Below are positions 34,812-47,118 of a stretch of DNA of 64,000 nt, one piece after another. A program made the position numbers and the translations under genes. The notes under the pieces are model-generated. The model was not told where the DNA came from. It searched no databases and saw only the letters and a list, made by a program, of their open reading frames with translations. The stretch comes from Chiridota heheva (lineage: Eukaryota; Echinodermata; Holothuroidea; Apodida; Chiridotidae), in contig JAIGNY010004394.1 in NCBI GenBank assembly GCA_020152595.1, forward strand, positions 62,001-126,000, read 5' to 3'. How positions within the stretch are numbered: the stretch's first letter is position 1; the number at the start of each line of letters is the position of its first letter.

Positions 34812-37800
34812 ATGGCTACGTGGACAGTCCATCTGGATGGAGGTCCTAAGCGAGTCAATCATGCAGCGGCTGCTGTAGGGGACACTATCTTTATGTTTGG
34901 AGGTTATTGCAGTGGTGGCGATTACATATCAGAGAGACCTATCGATGGATTTGTATTTAGCACAAGTAAATAAATTTGTTGATATTTAAAGGATAGTTCA
35001 GGGAGTATGTACACATGCATTTGTTCTGAAGAACATTCTCAGCAAGTTAAAGAAGTACTAAGCCGAAAATTGAGAGAATTTGTATCGAATAATTAAATTG
35101 ATTTATCTTGAACAGTGGTCGTGAAAGTCAAGTAAGTCAACTTTAAAATATGTTTTTCAATACCAATTAACAAGAAATGATGGATTTCCTAGCAAGAAAA
35201 CAAAAATAGATTGCAAATATGTCTCTCTCTGTCATTAGGTTGACATCAAATTTGATTTTCAATAATTACCAAATTTTTCATCTCCAAAATGTTACGCTAA
35301 TCTTCTCAGTATATAAAAATTGCATAAATACGACTATTCTCATTATTTTAGATGCGCTGAAATGGTCGGTTCTTCCTGCTCAGAAAAGTGACACATCAAC
35401 TACACTCGGCAAAACCCCATACATGAGGTATGGTCACTCAGTGGTCACTCACAGGGACAAATTGTACTTATGGGGAGGTCGAAATGACACAATTGGAGCA
35501 GACCCAAGGCTTTTTCATTTTGACCCAGGTATGTTGATTGTACAACATTATAATTTTTCTTACTGCTATAGAAATACAGTGTTTCCCCAGATCTTGTAAG
35601 TTAATATATATTGTACATGTGAAGCTTAGTTTTCATAGGTGCAGTAGGACAAATGAATCCAAACTTAAATGTTTTCAATATTTCAAGACTATTTTGTATG
35701 TTCTGATGGTGATAAAACATGTTTTGGTGCTCTTAATAGATGTTTAATATAAGCCTTAAATGGGACAATATTTCATGAAGAATTAAAATGTTTATACTTA
35801 GGTATTAAATATAATGCAAAATGCTGTATTTTGAATAACTGAATTGTCAGAGAAGGTTTTAGAAAAGAAGTAGAAAAAATCTTGGCACTGTCGTTGTGAA
35901 AAGGATACCCCAACATATGTCTTTGTTGATGATTCAGGGTCCAGATACTGGCCATGGCCCCCCAGTAATAAAAAAAAAAAAAGGCCTTTACCTCTTTACC
36001 TGATGGGCGCTTGCCAACATTGGTCCTGGCCCCCCAAATTTCAAATCTTTGTCAGGGGTCCTGTGATTTCTCTTTTGTTTTGTTGGTTTTGTGACCATGT
36101 TTATCATTTCTGACAGAAACTATCCGGTGGCAGGCTATAAGTGCAACAGGAGAAGTACCATCAGGGACAGACGGTCACTCAGCTTGTATCATTGACAATT
36201 CAATGTACCTTTTTGGTGGTTTTATTGATCCAGTAAGTATTGTTTTGCAAACTGTGCTTAGTTTAGTTTTATACTTCAGCAGTTTTTGATTTGGCATTAT
36301 AAATGTATCAATTTAGATGGCTAGGACTATATTGTGAGCTTTAGTGGGTTGTAAATAAGCCTTCATCAATTTTTTTTAAAATCCAATTAATCTTTAACCC
36401 TTACTCTCTACCAGAGCATTTGAGATTACAAGTGTTATTTTCGGGAACATTTTGGAAAGGGGGCTTTTTCACAAATTTTATCTTCATTTTCTATTTCAAT
36501 TAGTTTATGTTATTTAAAAGCTAAGACTTTGAACTTTACATTGGTTTGCATGATTCTGTGTTCAAATATGCAGATTTATGCAAATGAGGTCATAAATTCA
36601 GATTTTTAGATGTCCTAAAATGCTATCTTTGTGATATTCAGCTTTCTTGTGACTAATTAGAAAAAAGGTATTAATAGAACAAATGAATTGTTGAAAGAAG
36701 GATCTTTTATTTGATAGTACTCTTGATTTTTTGGAGCAAGGAAAAATTTATACGTCAATTTAAAAAAAATTGACCTTTTTGACTGTTTGTTATGGCAAAT
36801 CACACCAGAACTTTGAGAATGATAAAGATATGGTCATACAAAAATTAGAGCTGTAATAAAAATGATGTAATAGCTAGTTCCAGGTTAACTATATATTTTT
36901 AATCACTTATAAGAATGTCAGGATGCAATTATATGGGGTTTCATTTATCAAGACACAAATATTGAGTGTTTGTAATGGTGAGCTTTGGTACATTGGAAAT
37001 GTGCATGCAAGGTTAGTATTGGTGTGGTGATGATTTCAACACATGGAGTGTACTATTGACGCAATTGGAAGTTGCTTGGCAAGCTTGCCTGGCGGTAATA
37101 TGCTCCATTGCCCTTGTACATAACACAGGAAGGAAATGGAAGTTCAAAATGAGTGACTAGCTAATGAAGTGTGGAACTGATGTAAAACACAGAAAACGAT
37201 ATCAAATTTTATAAATAGATTAAAACAAAGGCAGAAAATGTCAGAAAAGATTAGGAACAGAAGAAAGATTGGGAAGTGTTTTTGTTTTGTTTTTTTTTTA
37301 GAAACTTTAGAAACTATATAATAGAAAAGATAAGTATTTAACAGTAATGCATCAGGTCTATAGGTAGTGCATTGATTGTATTAAATAAATTGAATTAGTT
37401 TCTCTTATTTTTGTAATTATTTCTAGATCAGTAGAAAACTTGCATGCTTTAATCCTGACTTTAATCCTACTGAATTAAGTGGTTCTTATGAAATGCCATA
37501 CATGAAAATTTGATCAATTTTACCAATCATGGTATAGTTTTCCTCTTTTCACTACAAACAGCTTCAGATTTACTCCAACATGGTTTTCAGGTTAGACTTG
37601 AGAGAAAATAACTGGAATCTATTGCAAGTAAGTAGATTGTTTTCCCTAAAGTTACTGTTGCTGGAATGTTAATTGGTTCCATGTGCTTACAAAAATAATT
37701 GTTATTGAAAAGAATTAAATGTGTGTTTTTTTTTATATAATATCCTTGCCTTTAAAAACAGTTGAGCAGAATATATCAAAATTTGCTGGATGATCTGTCA

Positions 37801-40800
37801 CTAATTAAGTCCCCCTAACACAGTGAAATGGCTATGAACATTTGACAGGTTTGACATTACAAAACATGAAGCAAAAGATGTGTGAGAGGTTGTAAAGACA
37901 TTCATCTTGTTTTCATATTTGTTATTTTCAAATAAATTTGATTATATTGTATTAAGTAAAACAAGCGTCCTTGTAAAGAGTCCAATCAAAGACTAAATCA
38001 ATATTACAGGCCAACTGTCTTTAGCAGATGCACTAGCGTTACAAATTTGTTCAATGTTCTTAAGAATTGTTGAGACTAATATTTCAGTAAGAAATGTTGA
38101 AATTATATTTTAAATTGGATAGATACAACTAAAAACATACTAAGTGCAAATTTTGTTGACAAATGTGATATTTACTCCATATTTTACTTTTGCTTGCATT
38201 ATCAGAGGACAGGAGACCATGTACCCCATTGGAGGGACTTTCATACTGCCACTGCTGTAGGCCCACAAATGGTGGTGTTTGGTGGCAGGTCGGACCTCTC
38301 AGGCAGGTGGTACACAGATAATGAATTCTACTGCAACAAAATCTGGTTGTTTGATACAAGGAACAAAGGTTGGATTCAGCCAGAATGCAAAGGGGACATT
38401 CCTGAAGGAAGGAGAAGCCATTCAGCATGTAAGTATAAAGATTTAGTAGAAATAAAGATTTAGTAGTGTGTTTTTTTTAAAATTGTAAAAACAGTTGAGC
38501 AGAATATATCAAAATTTGCTGGATGATTTCATTTTTTGTTGCAAGGAATCAACACTCTGTAAGTAAGTATTAAATGTGAAGTGATGTGGCTTAATGGTTA
38601 GAAAATAGAAACTGTATTCATAAGTTATTGGGTGTGATTCCTGCCAGGGTCCTGCCGTTTGTCCTTCAGCAAGCCACTTTATTCCACTTAGTTCCAGTCT
38701 GCTCAGTTTTAAGTGAGTGCCAGTATTGCTTGAGAGTTTACCCTCCATTGGAATCATGTCCCATCTAGAAAGAACCATTAGTTCCATCAACCTGCACATC
38801 AAACCCTGATGATTGGCGTTAATGGCTCGATAAGGACTTTCAAGACAAAGTAATTGTGAAATGCTTCTAGACAAATTGATAGTCAAATGAGCAACTGCTA
38901 ATGACACTGTTCTTTAGTTTCCATAAACTCTATTATTTAAAAGAAACTGGTGAATCAAAAGAAGTTTGCCAGGCAAGTTGTCATCTTGAAATCTTTGGGA
39001 AGGCAACTAGTAATAAATTGATGAATGCTTCAACCAGTATGCTACAAAGTAAGATAGATGATAATGATCGTTTCCTTTACTGTGAATACACAGGGTCCAA
39101 AATTTTAGTCAGAATCTTGGTATGCATTGACAAGATGTTTCTTGTGTCTCCACTGTTTCAAAACAACATATAGCATTCCAATAATTATTGTTTTCTCCTT
39201 GAATAGTTACGTATCAGAATCATCTTTACATCTATGGCGGTTACAACCGAGTCACAAGTACGCATTTCAACGACTTGTACAAGTTGAATCTTTCTTCATA
39301 TGAGTGGTCGAAAGTAGAGATGCGGGGTACCATTCCAAGGAGGAGAAGAAGACAGTGCTGTGTAAGGATTGAAGATAAAATGTTCATGTTTGGTGGCACA
39401 AGGTACTTTGAAGCTTAATAGTATTTACCTCTTCTATCAATCATATAAACTGGTATATTTCTTGTTTGCCCAACATATGGAAACATGATCCAGTTGGTCT
39501 TTGTCATTCAACTTAGTTCTAAATATAATATATATCTATATATACTAAATTCGATGTGATAAGCACTGTGACATTTACGAAAATACAATTGCACCATTTT
39601 TTTGGCCTGAAGTTTCTTCCTTATAAGCGCCCATACGCGGGTTGGCTATGTACAGTGTGCTATTCGAACTGCACTGTACATAAATGTAAGCTGGTTGTTT
39701 ACTAGCTCTGCAATAACCAACCTAAAAACATTTTGAGCGTCACATGCAATATAAGCAAAGAAAGTAACAAAACTTGAATATTTTAAGTCTTCAAATTAAT
39801 TAAATGAATTATGGTATCAGTCAAAAAATGTTGGGTGGGCGTTTATTAGAGCAAGGGCGCTTAAAACGTTGAAAATGATACATGTTTGAAATAGTCCAGG
39901 AGTGTTTTGCATGTTGATAACAAAAACTGTCTTCAATGTTTTTATGAAATTAGATCAATATGAGAACACCATTCTCAATTATCATGAACAAAAGCATACT
40001 GGACAATTTGCTAGCTTACATGTTTTTCTTTATTTGGTAAGATTTATGCCCATTAAAGATGTAAACAAATTGGGGAATTCATTAAAATTTATTTATTCTT
40101 ATCTTTCCTCCTCATCACAGTCCAAGAGAAGACATGTCTCCATCCCGTCTTGATGACTTAAACAATCTCACAGATCTCTCTGATCTCCACGTTCTTGATT
40201 TTGGTAAGTGTTCCCATTTTCACAGCATTTGCATTGTTAAATGATAACCAAAAGCTTTCTTACATGCATGGGGGTAGTAACCAGGGGGGCATGTGCTCCT
40301 CTGCCCCCCTTCGACTTATTGAAAAATGACAAAAGTGCCCCTCTTGAAAATGAAGTGCCCATTTTGTTGTTTTGGGCTCGCTAATTCTATCCACAGACTG
40401 GGGACATGTATATGTTTTGGAAAGTGCCCCCTAAGAGGTGTCCCCCCCCCACCCCACTTTTGAAAAGTTCCCACACCTCTGCTTGTATGACCTTGTGGAC
40501 CTGGAACTTATAACGTTTTTGGTATCACAAGGATAAATGCTATGGAAGTTAATTATATACATGGCTTGTACATCATCATATCTGAGATGTTTTTGGCTTT
40601 TTTTCCATTCAAAAAATGTTGGATATTTGCCGATGTTGGATATCTGCCATATATTGAATATCTTTCCTCTAGTGGATTTATTCATAATTCATGCAAAAAA
40701 CTTTATAGAGGCAAGAATTGCTGGCCTATTAAACATTTACATTAACTAATTTGTGTAAGATTGATCTTTGATCTGTATTTTAATCTCTCTTCTTAGTAAG

Positions 40801-43800
40801 ATGAACTAAAAGGGTATGATAATTGGTAGTCATTTCAGCAGTAGGAAAACCAAGGATATACTTTGCAACATTGTTGTTTTTAAATTGTGATGTGGAGCTT
40901 CATTTAACACTTTCCCAGTTATTATAGATGATCAAAATTCTATTATATTTTTATTAATTCAAAAATTTTGAGACATAATTGAAGGCTTTTATGAATTTGA
41001 TTTGTTGAGTTCAGCCATAACTGACTGCAGAGCACCTTCCCTATCATGAATTTTGGCCAGCTACTTTAACTTGAGTGGCTGAGCATTTTAAACAGTGGAT
41101 TTATATATATTATTGGAGAGCTTTTCTACTTTTATTGCATCACAAATTTGCATATTTTCTTCAATAAATAGGCCTAAAAACATTAAAAATTTAGAACATT
41201 AAATGTTGACTGATTTTGATAAAATTCAAATCCATTTCCTGATGTTGTCTTTAGGTGTTACTAATTTTTAAGATTAAAACTGGACTAGCCTGCCTACCTG
41301 CAGACATGCTTAAACTTTTACTTTCCTCTCCTCATTTCCAGCACCCTCGTTAAAGACAATGTGCAAAGTATCAATTTTGCAAAACAACATCAAGTCAGCT
41401 GTCTTGCCAAAAACACTCAAGTAAGTAACGAATATTTTCTTAGAGTTTTTTAGATATTAGAATATTCAGTTTATAATATATGTATCCATATTTCTACAAA
41501 TTCATGCAATTAATGTACAGAAATGCACCTACTTTTAAAGGTATACCCACCACCTGGGTGTCCCCAAGGCAGCATTCTCTCCTTCTCTTTTTATCCTAAA
41601 AATCAACAGCATCACCAAAGCTCTCTACCCCAACATCAAGTGCTCTCTCTATGTTGACAATTTTGCCATCTCCTCGACCACTCCATGCTTCCAAACTCTC
41701 CAAAATAATCTTTAAAAATGCCTGGACAACTTAGCTCACTGGAGTGACACCAACATCTTAAATTTCTTCAAAAACAAAATTGTTCTCATTCATTTCAACA
41801 ACAGCAACTCTTTATTTCTTTGTCCCAATCTCCATCTCAAAGATTCCATTATTTCCAGTAAGGACATTTCTTGTTTCCCTGGAATTACTCACGAATCCAA
41901 GCTCTCTTACCTCTCCCACATCATCAGCCTTAAAACCAACTGTTACAAAACCCTCTAATTTTCTCAAAGTCCTCTCCAGCACCAACTGGGGAGCCAATTA
42001 TCTCACCTTGCTCACCCTCTATTGCTCCCTTCTCAGATCTAAGTTGGACTACAGCAGCTTCATCCACAGCTCTGCCCGCAAACTTTACATAGGCACATTA
42101 AGGTCATTGAAAGCACCACCCTAAGGCTCTGCCTTGGCGTTACCCCCACCACCCATGTCACCAGTCTTCACGTTGAAGCCAACGAACTCCCCTTTGACCT
42201 CAGGTGTACCAGGGGCGGTGTCTCCTTTGCTCTTCGCAACCTCACTGACCCATGGAACCCATGTTTCCACTTAACCCGCTCTCCTCCCTTCACTAACCTC
42301 TTCACTCTCAACAAACGCATCCCCCCACCTTTCGGTATCTGGATACATTCTCATTTCCCTCTAAAACCAACATCAACATTTTTTGATAGCCAGGCACACT
42401 ATCCCTCCCACTCCCACCTGGGTTATTCCTCCTCCCCAAGTTTCCATTGGCCTCTCCTACACGAAAGCTCTTTACAACCCAGCCTTCTTTCGCTCCAAAT
42501 ACTGCCAACTCAGTAGCCACTTTCACCATTACTCCTTCCTCTTCACCAGCGGCTCCATTAAAAAGGCTCCTCTGCAACCGCCGCCTGTCCCAGCCTCACC
42601 CTTTCCTCAAGGTTACCTGATGGAGCCTCCATCTTCTCTGCTGAAGCAAAGACTATCCTCCTATCTCTTAATTTCACAGAACTCTCCTTCTGCCCCCGCT
42701 TCATCATCTTCTCTGACTCAAAATCAGTTCTTACTGGCATCCTCACCATGCTCTGGTCTAATCCACTCATCTTACAAATCCTAAACAAAACTCCATGCTC
42801 TCTTTTCTTCATGGAAGAAAAATCTTTTTCTGGATCCCTCCAGCCATTTGGCATTCCCGGCAACGAGAGGGCTGACAAAGCTGCCAACAACGCTCTGTCA
42901 AACAACATTTCACCTATACTTATTCTGCACTCTGACCTCTGCTGCACCATTTTCAGCTACCTCAGGAAGATCTGGTGAGACTTCTGGAATTTTGAGACCA
43001 GTCACAAAGTTCACACTATCAATCCCAAAGTCGGGACCAACCCGCCTTTGCTTAGTCACAATTGTAAGGAAGACGTTAGTGTCACCCACATCCACCTCGG
43101 TCACTCCTTTCTCACCCACTCCTTCTCACCCACTCCTTCCTCCTTTCCTCTTAATCTGTACCTTATTCCGGAACTCCAGATCTTTCTTCTCTTCCTCCAC
43201 TTCCATTTCTGAGCTCTTCAAGAACAATTCCCTCCTCTGACATCATCACTTCCTCTGCAATTGCAACTTATTCCACCTGATCTAACCCTTATCCAGACTC
43301 CCTTCCTTTTCTATCCTACCATCCTATTCCTCCTTTCCTTTTCTTACCTCTTTCGCTCTTTATTATTTATATCGTCCTAACTCTTGCACCTTAGTTTTTA
43401 ACACCCTCTTGGTACATTTGACTCTTGACTGTGCGGTGCCGTTAAACATCAGCAAACAACAACAACAACAGAAATACAAAGAAGAATTTTGTTTGTTGTT
43501 TATTGTTACATCTATAGTCTGCAAACCCAAAAAAAAAAAAAAAAAAATTGTTGTCTATTTCCTTCCACTCAAAATTTATGACAGAGCTTTTAAGGTGTAA
43601 TTAATCAAACAATTATATATTGTTTTTCTTGTGATGCTAGTTGTTGGCTTTTATACTTATACTCCCTGTACTAAATTGGTTGTTAAGAGTAAATGTAAAA
43701 AAGAAAGCACTAGACAATTGTGAAATTTACCTCTTGAAATATCTGCCTTGATGTGAGGTGACGTTTGAATTAAAAATATTATTTTTAGATGATGTGAAAC

Positions 43801-44059
43801 GCAAGATATAACATTGGTATACTGAACTTCCTTTATTTAGACTGTTTGTTTGTTCACATAAATTACAAGGCAGCAGGAAATCAAAATGGCTGCATTTAGT
43901 TAAGGGCATTAAATGGCAGGTTATTTCACATTTAAGCATTTTCCCAGTTGATTGTATTTAGTTATCAATGTCATCCTCTCTTTTCCTTACAGGTATGAAT
44001 TAAAGGCAATGAATGCGTGTTGTAAGATAAGTTCTCCAACTGATAGCCAGCAGGGATGA
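34812..44059 (+). CDS. KLHDC3: Kelch domain-containing protein 3, substrate receptor of a CUL2 E3 ligase (9 coding exons)
   Basis: Coding exons are 34812-34965, 35352-35528, 36117-36232, 37562-37627, 38206-38428, 39207-39402, 40121-40203, 41342-41420 and 43993-44059. All introns are GT-AG and the phases join into 386 codons ending in TGA, against about 382 in vertebrates. Kelch double-glycine motifs lie at residues 29-31, 92-94, 143-145, 196-198, 255-257 and 307-309, giving six blades. Landmarks shared with vertebrate KLHDC3 are TWTVHL near the start, YMRYGHS, WGGRND, HWRDFHTAT, EGRRSHSA, SDLHVLDF and PSLKTMCK. A BC-box for Elongin C (S341, L342, C346, I350) is followed by a Cul2-box (L360, P361, L364, L368). 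In vertebrates the protein recruits proteins ending in glycine to CUL2-RBX1 for degradation (DesCEND pathway). An acceptor at 34790-34791 implies an unseen upstream 5' UTR exon. Orthology is secure; the substrate class is inferred from the family. Confidence 0.95.
36395..36720. repeat. Dispersed AT-rich repeat in KLHDC3 intron 3
   Basis: Diverged relative of 31570-31850, starting TTTAACCCTTACTCTCTACC. No coding content. Confidence 0.4.
38570..38800 (+). mobile_element. tRNA-derived SINE, family 1, in KLHDC3 intron 5
   Basis: A diverged head (ATGTGGCTTAATGGTTAG, GGGTGTGATTCCT) is followed by the family body GTCCTTCAGCAAGCCACTTT and TTCCAGTCTGCTCAG. It is older than the copy at 44944, judging by its mutated B-box. 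Confidence 0.82.
39595..39862. repeat. Dispersed repeat in KLHDC3 intron 6
   Basis: Inverted copy of the repeat at 17222-17500, here without the nested MITE. TATAAGCGCCCATACGCGGG and GGGCGTTTATTAGAGCAAGG mark its two ends. Confidence 0.75.
40265..40485. mobile_element. Diverged copy of the 27682 MITE in KLHDC3 intron 7
   Basis: Shares GGGGGTAGTAACCAGGGGGG-type start, GAAAATGAAGTGCCC, GGACATGTATATG...GGAAAGTGCCCCCTAAGAGGT and a CCCACACCTCTG end. Shorter than the 27682 copy by internal loss. Confidence 0.72.
41342..41420 (+). other. KLHDC3: KLHDC3 exon 8: BC-box and start of the Cul2-box
   Basis: This 79-bp exon encodes residues 339-364. The segment SLKTMCKVSI fits the BC-box consensus (S/T/P)LxxxCxxxΦ that binds Elongin C. 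LPKTL, continued by KYEL in the next exon, fits the Cul2-box pattern ΦPxxΦxxxΦ. The ligase-docking module therefore straddles intron 8, the intron that received a LINE copy. The motif reading is direct; the Elongin/CUL2 binding is family knowledge. Confidence 0.85.
41540..43475 (+). mobile_element. Jockey-like LINE fragment D in KLHDC3 intron 8
   Basis: A 5'-truncated copy in the same orientation as the host gene. It starts at the PQGSIL motif, has LYVDN (YVDD mutated) and the RT thumb (LRSKLDYSSF, SARKLYIGTL). It then has the RNase H-like part (SAEAKTILLSLNF, FSDSKSVLTGIL, GIPGNERADKAANNAL) and a C-terminal domain with HIHLGHSFLTHS. It ends with GTGCCGTTAAACATCA and a (CAA)n run near 43440-43470. 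Frameshifts and stops occur throughout. Longest LINE copy in the window. Confidence 0.88.
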
Positions 44060-44943
44060 AGAATGCAGTGTTACAATGAGTCTTGCTGAGCTTTACGATG
44101 TGCAATGAGTAAGATCCACAATGTGTGCTAAACCAACCAAAGAGCTTTAATGTTGAAATATTGGACATTACCGAACGAAGATCTTTAATGTTGAAATATT
44201 GGACGTACGTGGCCCTGTCGAAAATGTGGAATTCCGCCAGAAACCTTGATTCCTGCATAAACAATGCTTTCTGCAGCTATGAAGTAGCCAAGAGCGGTTT
44301 TTAGCTGTCAAGTGCCAACTAAACCATGCCTGACTTATGCATGCTATTAGTTTCTATCTTAGACATGGTCTGCAGCTGAACATGGTGTGCTGCTAAGTGT
44401 GTATATGGTGCTGTTGTAATTTTTAAGTTGAAATACTTTAAAAATTTGTAATTATGACTGAAATATGAAATTAATGTAGTTGTGTGACCTGAAGTAAAAA
44501 TTAGGAGAATTACACAATTGATAAACACTATCAGAAAAATAGAATTTATCAGTACTTATGTAAAAAAAAAAAGTTAAGAAGAGTGACAAAGTTCTTACTT
44601 TGCAAATGATTTGATATATTTTTTTTTTTTTCATTTATATATCTTCATTTGTATTTAATTGTAGAATTTTGGTATTATATTTGTTTGACAGACAACTAAA
44701 TTCTGTTTATCAATTTTTTGACAAATTGGAACATTGGAAGAAGTTACTGTGTATTTTTGATGATAGGCACTGACTGCCCAGGCGGTCACTAAGGAATCAG
44801 GTTTTGATTCATTCTGCAAAGATTTCATGAGGTTATCTGAATGGAAAATTTCAGAAGTACATTCAATGACGACAGAGTGTTAGCAGGTAGAAAAGTATGA
44901 CAAGAAAATCATTGTGGTAACTTATGTTAAGTTGTCATAGGCA
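44060..44943 (+). other. KLHDC3: Probable KLHDC3 3' UTR and downstream DNA
   Basis: Sequence follows the TGA at 44057-44059. A short direct repeat, TCTTTAATGTTGAAATATTGGAC-like, occurs twice at 44146-44205. No canonical AATAAA was identified close by, so the 3' end is not assigned. Confidence 0.45.
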
Positions 44944-45236
44944 GAGAGGTGCAGTGGCTCAGTGGTTAAGGAGTCATGCTCGTATTTGGAAGGTACCGGT
45001 TCGATTCCCATCGTGAATGCTGCATTGTGTCCTTGAGCAAGACACTTTACTCTACTTGCTTCAGTCCACTCAGCTGTGAAAATGAGTACCAGCACTGCTG
45101 GGGAGTTAAATCTGTGATGGACTGGCCGCTGGCATCCCATCCAGGGGGAGTCATGCTTGCATTATTAAAACTGGGGATAAGCACCAGCTCTATGAGCCTG
45201 ATAGCTCGGATGGATTTAGCTTAGGTTGTCACAGGC
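44944..45236 (+). mobile_element. tRNA-derived SINE, family 1, best-preserved copy
   Basis: The head GTGCAGTGGCTCAGTGGTTA gives an A box; GGTTCGATTCC is a canonical B box, so an internal RNA polymerase III promoter is present. The body has GTCCTTGAGCAAGACACTTT, then CAGTCCACTCAGCTGTGAAA and a 3' part ending near GATGGATTTAGCTTAGG. It lies about 0.9 kb downstream of the KLHDC3 stop and could be in its 3' UTR. Confidence 0.9.
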
Positions 45237-45448
45237 ATTTAGAATTTTGGTGGGAATTTGAGTACTAAACCAAGTATTGAACATGAAAATTTATCACGAA
45301 AATTGATTACAGAACATTTAAGGGAATTTCTTTAACCCAAAATAATTTATGATATCATTGCTACAAACATGGCAATTTTTCAAAATGTGTACTTGTGTTT
45401 TTAGCTACATGCTACTTTTTGGCTATGGTTGTTCTTGTGAGATACCAA

Positions 45449-46272
45449 ATGTTATTTGATACATGATGTGACCTTTAAGTGCATCAATGTTATTTGATAC
45501 ATGATGTGACCATCAAGTGCATCAATGTTATTTGATACATGATGTGACCATCAAGTGCATCAATAATTTGATACATGATTGATGCATCAATGTTATTTGA
45601 TACATGATGTGACCTTTAAGTGCATCAATGTTATTTGATACATGATGTGACCATCAAGTGCATCAATGTAATTTGATACATGATGTGACCATCAAGTGCA
45701 TCAATGTAATTTTACATGATTGATATCAATGTTATTTGATACATGATGTGACCATCAAGTGCATCAATGTTATTTGATACATGATGTGACCATCAAGTGC
45801 ATCAATGTTTTTTGATACATGATGTGACGACCATCAAGTGCATCAATGTTATTTGATACATGATGTGACCATCAAGTGCATCAATGTAATTTGATACATG
45901 ATGTGACCATCAAGTGCATCAATGTAATTTGATACATGATGTGACCATCAAGTGCATCAATGTTATTTGATACATGATGTGACGACCATCAAGTGCATCA
46001 ATGTTATTTGATACATGATGTGACCATCAAGTGCATCAATGTAATTTGATACATAATGTGACCATCAAGTGCATCAATGTAATTTGATACATGATGTGAC
46101 GACCATCAAGTGCATCAATGTTATTTGATACATGATGTGACCATCAAGTGCATCAATGTTATTTGATACATGATGTGACGACCATCAAGTGCATCAATGT
46201 TATTTGATACATGATGTGACCATCAAGTGCATCAATGTTATTTGATACATGATGTGACCATCAAGTGCATCA
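45449..46272. repeat. 38-bp satellite array
   Basis: About 21 copies of a 38-bp unit, ATGTTATTTGATACATGATG then TGACCATCAAGTGCATCA. Variants have a GAC insertion (GTGACGACCATC), TAATTT for TTATTT, and two truncated units (about 45560 and 45710). Each unit contains a small dyad TGATG-TGAC-CATCA; the GAC insertion falls in its loop. Confidence 0.97.
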
Positions 46273-47118
46273 TGAGTTATATCTTTCCTTAGGAGAAATT
46301 GTCCATCAATCATTCACAGTTAATGAACGTTTTAGCTCAGACATATGATACAAACAAAACTTTGCAAACAAATTTCTCCCATTAAGACACCTAACATGCA
46401 TGAGTGATTAAAATCACAAAAGTACCCCAATTACTCAGCACTGGCCGTCTGTAATCTTATACACACAAATAACCCTTGGGCTACTTGGCTGTGGTGTGCA
46501 TGGGAATGGCAGATAAACAATTATTGTTTAGAGTGGAAACAATACACTGAACAGGAAGTCGGGTTGATATTTGTCATATTTGAGTTTTCAGGATTAACTC
46601 AGGTGTCCGGTGCGGGTAGGTTGAAAGAGAAACTTTTGGCATGATGTATTTCTGTAATATCAGAAAGATGGGACAGATATTCTGTAACATATTCTTATTA
46701 AGACATTCGTTCTTACTGGATATCGGAAAAGGTGGAAATTGGAGAATGATTGTTACCACTGTTATGACTTTGAAACTCTGTATCTTTCAGAGTTGAATAG
46801 GGCTAGTGAGAATAATGGGCATTATTTTGTGTTTACCATAAAAGGTAGTTTTTATTTTAATATGGCTAAGCCACTTATTATTTTACTCTTGTAAGAAAGT
46901 TCAAGAAATTTTTTTAAGTTTTCAAATTATTTCAGTTGTGAAAATACTATCCAGCCAAAGAACAGAAATGCTACTTTTTCTGATTATAGAGACTGTCTGA
47001 CTTATTTTAAATCTTCTGGGGATAAATCCCTTACCAAATCGTTCTTGAAAATGATAGTTTTTGAATAATGGATTATTATGGATTTTTTGCAATATACAAT
47101 CTTTCCATATTGTTAGTA
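46273..47118. other. No recognised feature
   Basis: AT-rich DNA between the 38-bp satellite and the 3.1-kb TIR element. Confidence 0.45.

Noticed and set aside
35219-35351. Longer upstream start for the KLHDC3 second exon
   Set aside because: The open frame reads into intron 1. The acceptor at 35350-35351 and phase match to exon 1 show coding begins at 35352.
42308-43119. Minus-strand frames across the intron 8 LINE
   Set aside because: Antisense shadows of the RNase H region of LINE fragment D.
45449-46272. CRISPR-like array of short repeats
   Set aside because: The whole 38-bp unit repeats with no unique spacers; it is a tandem satellite in an animal genome.
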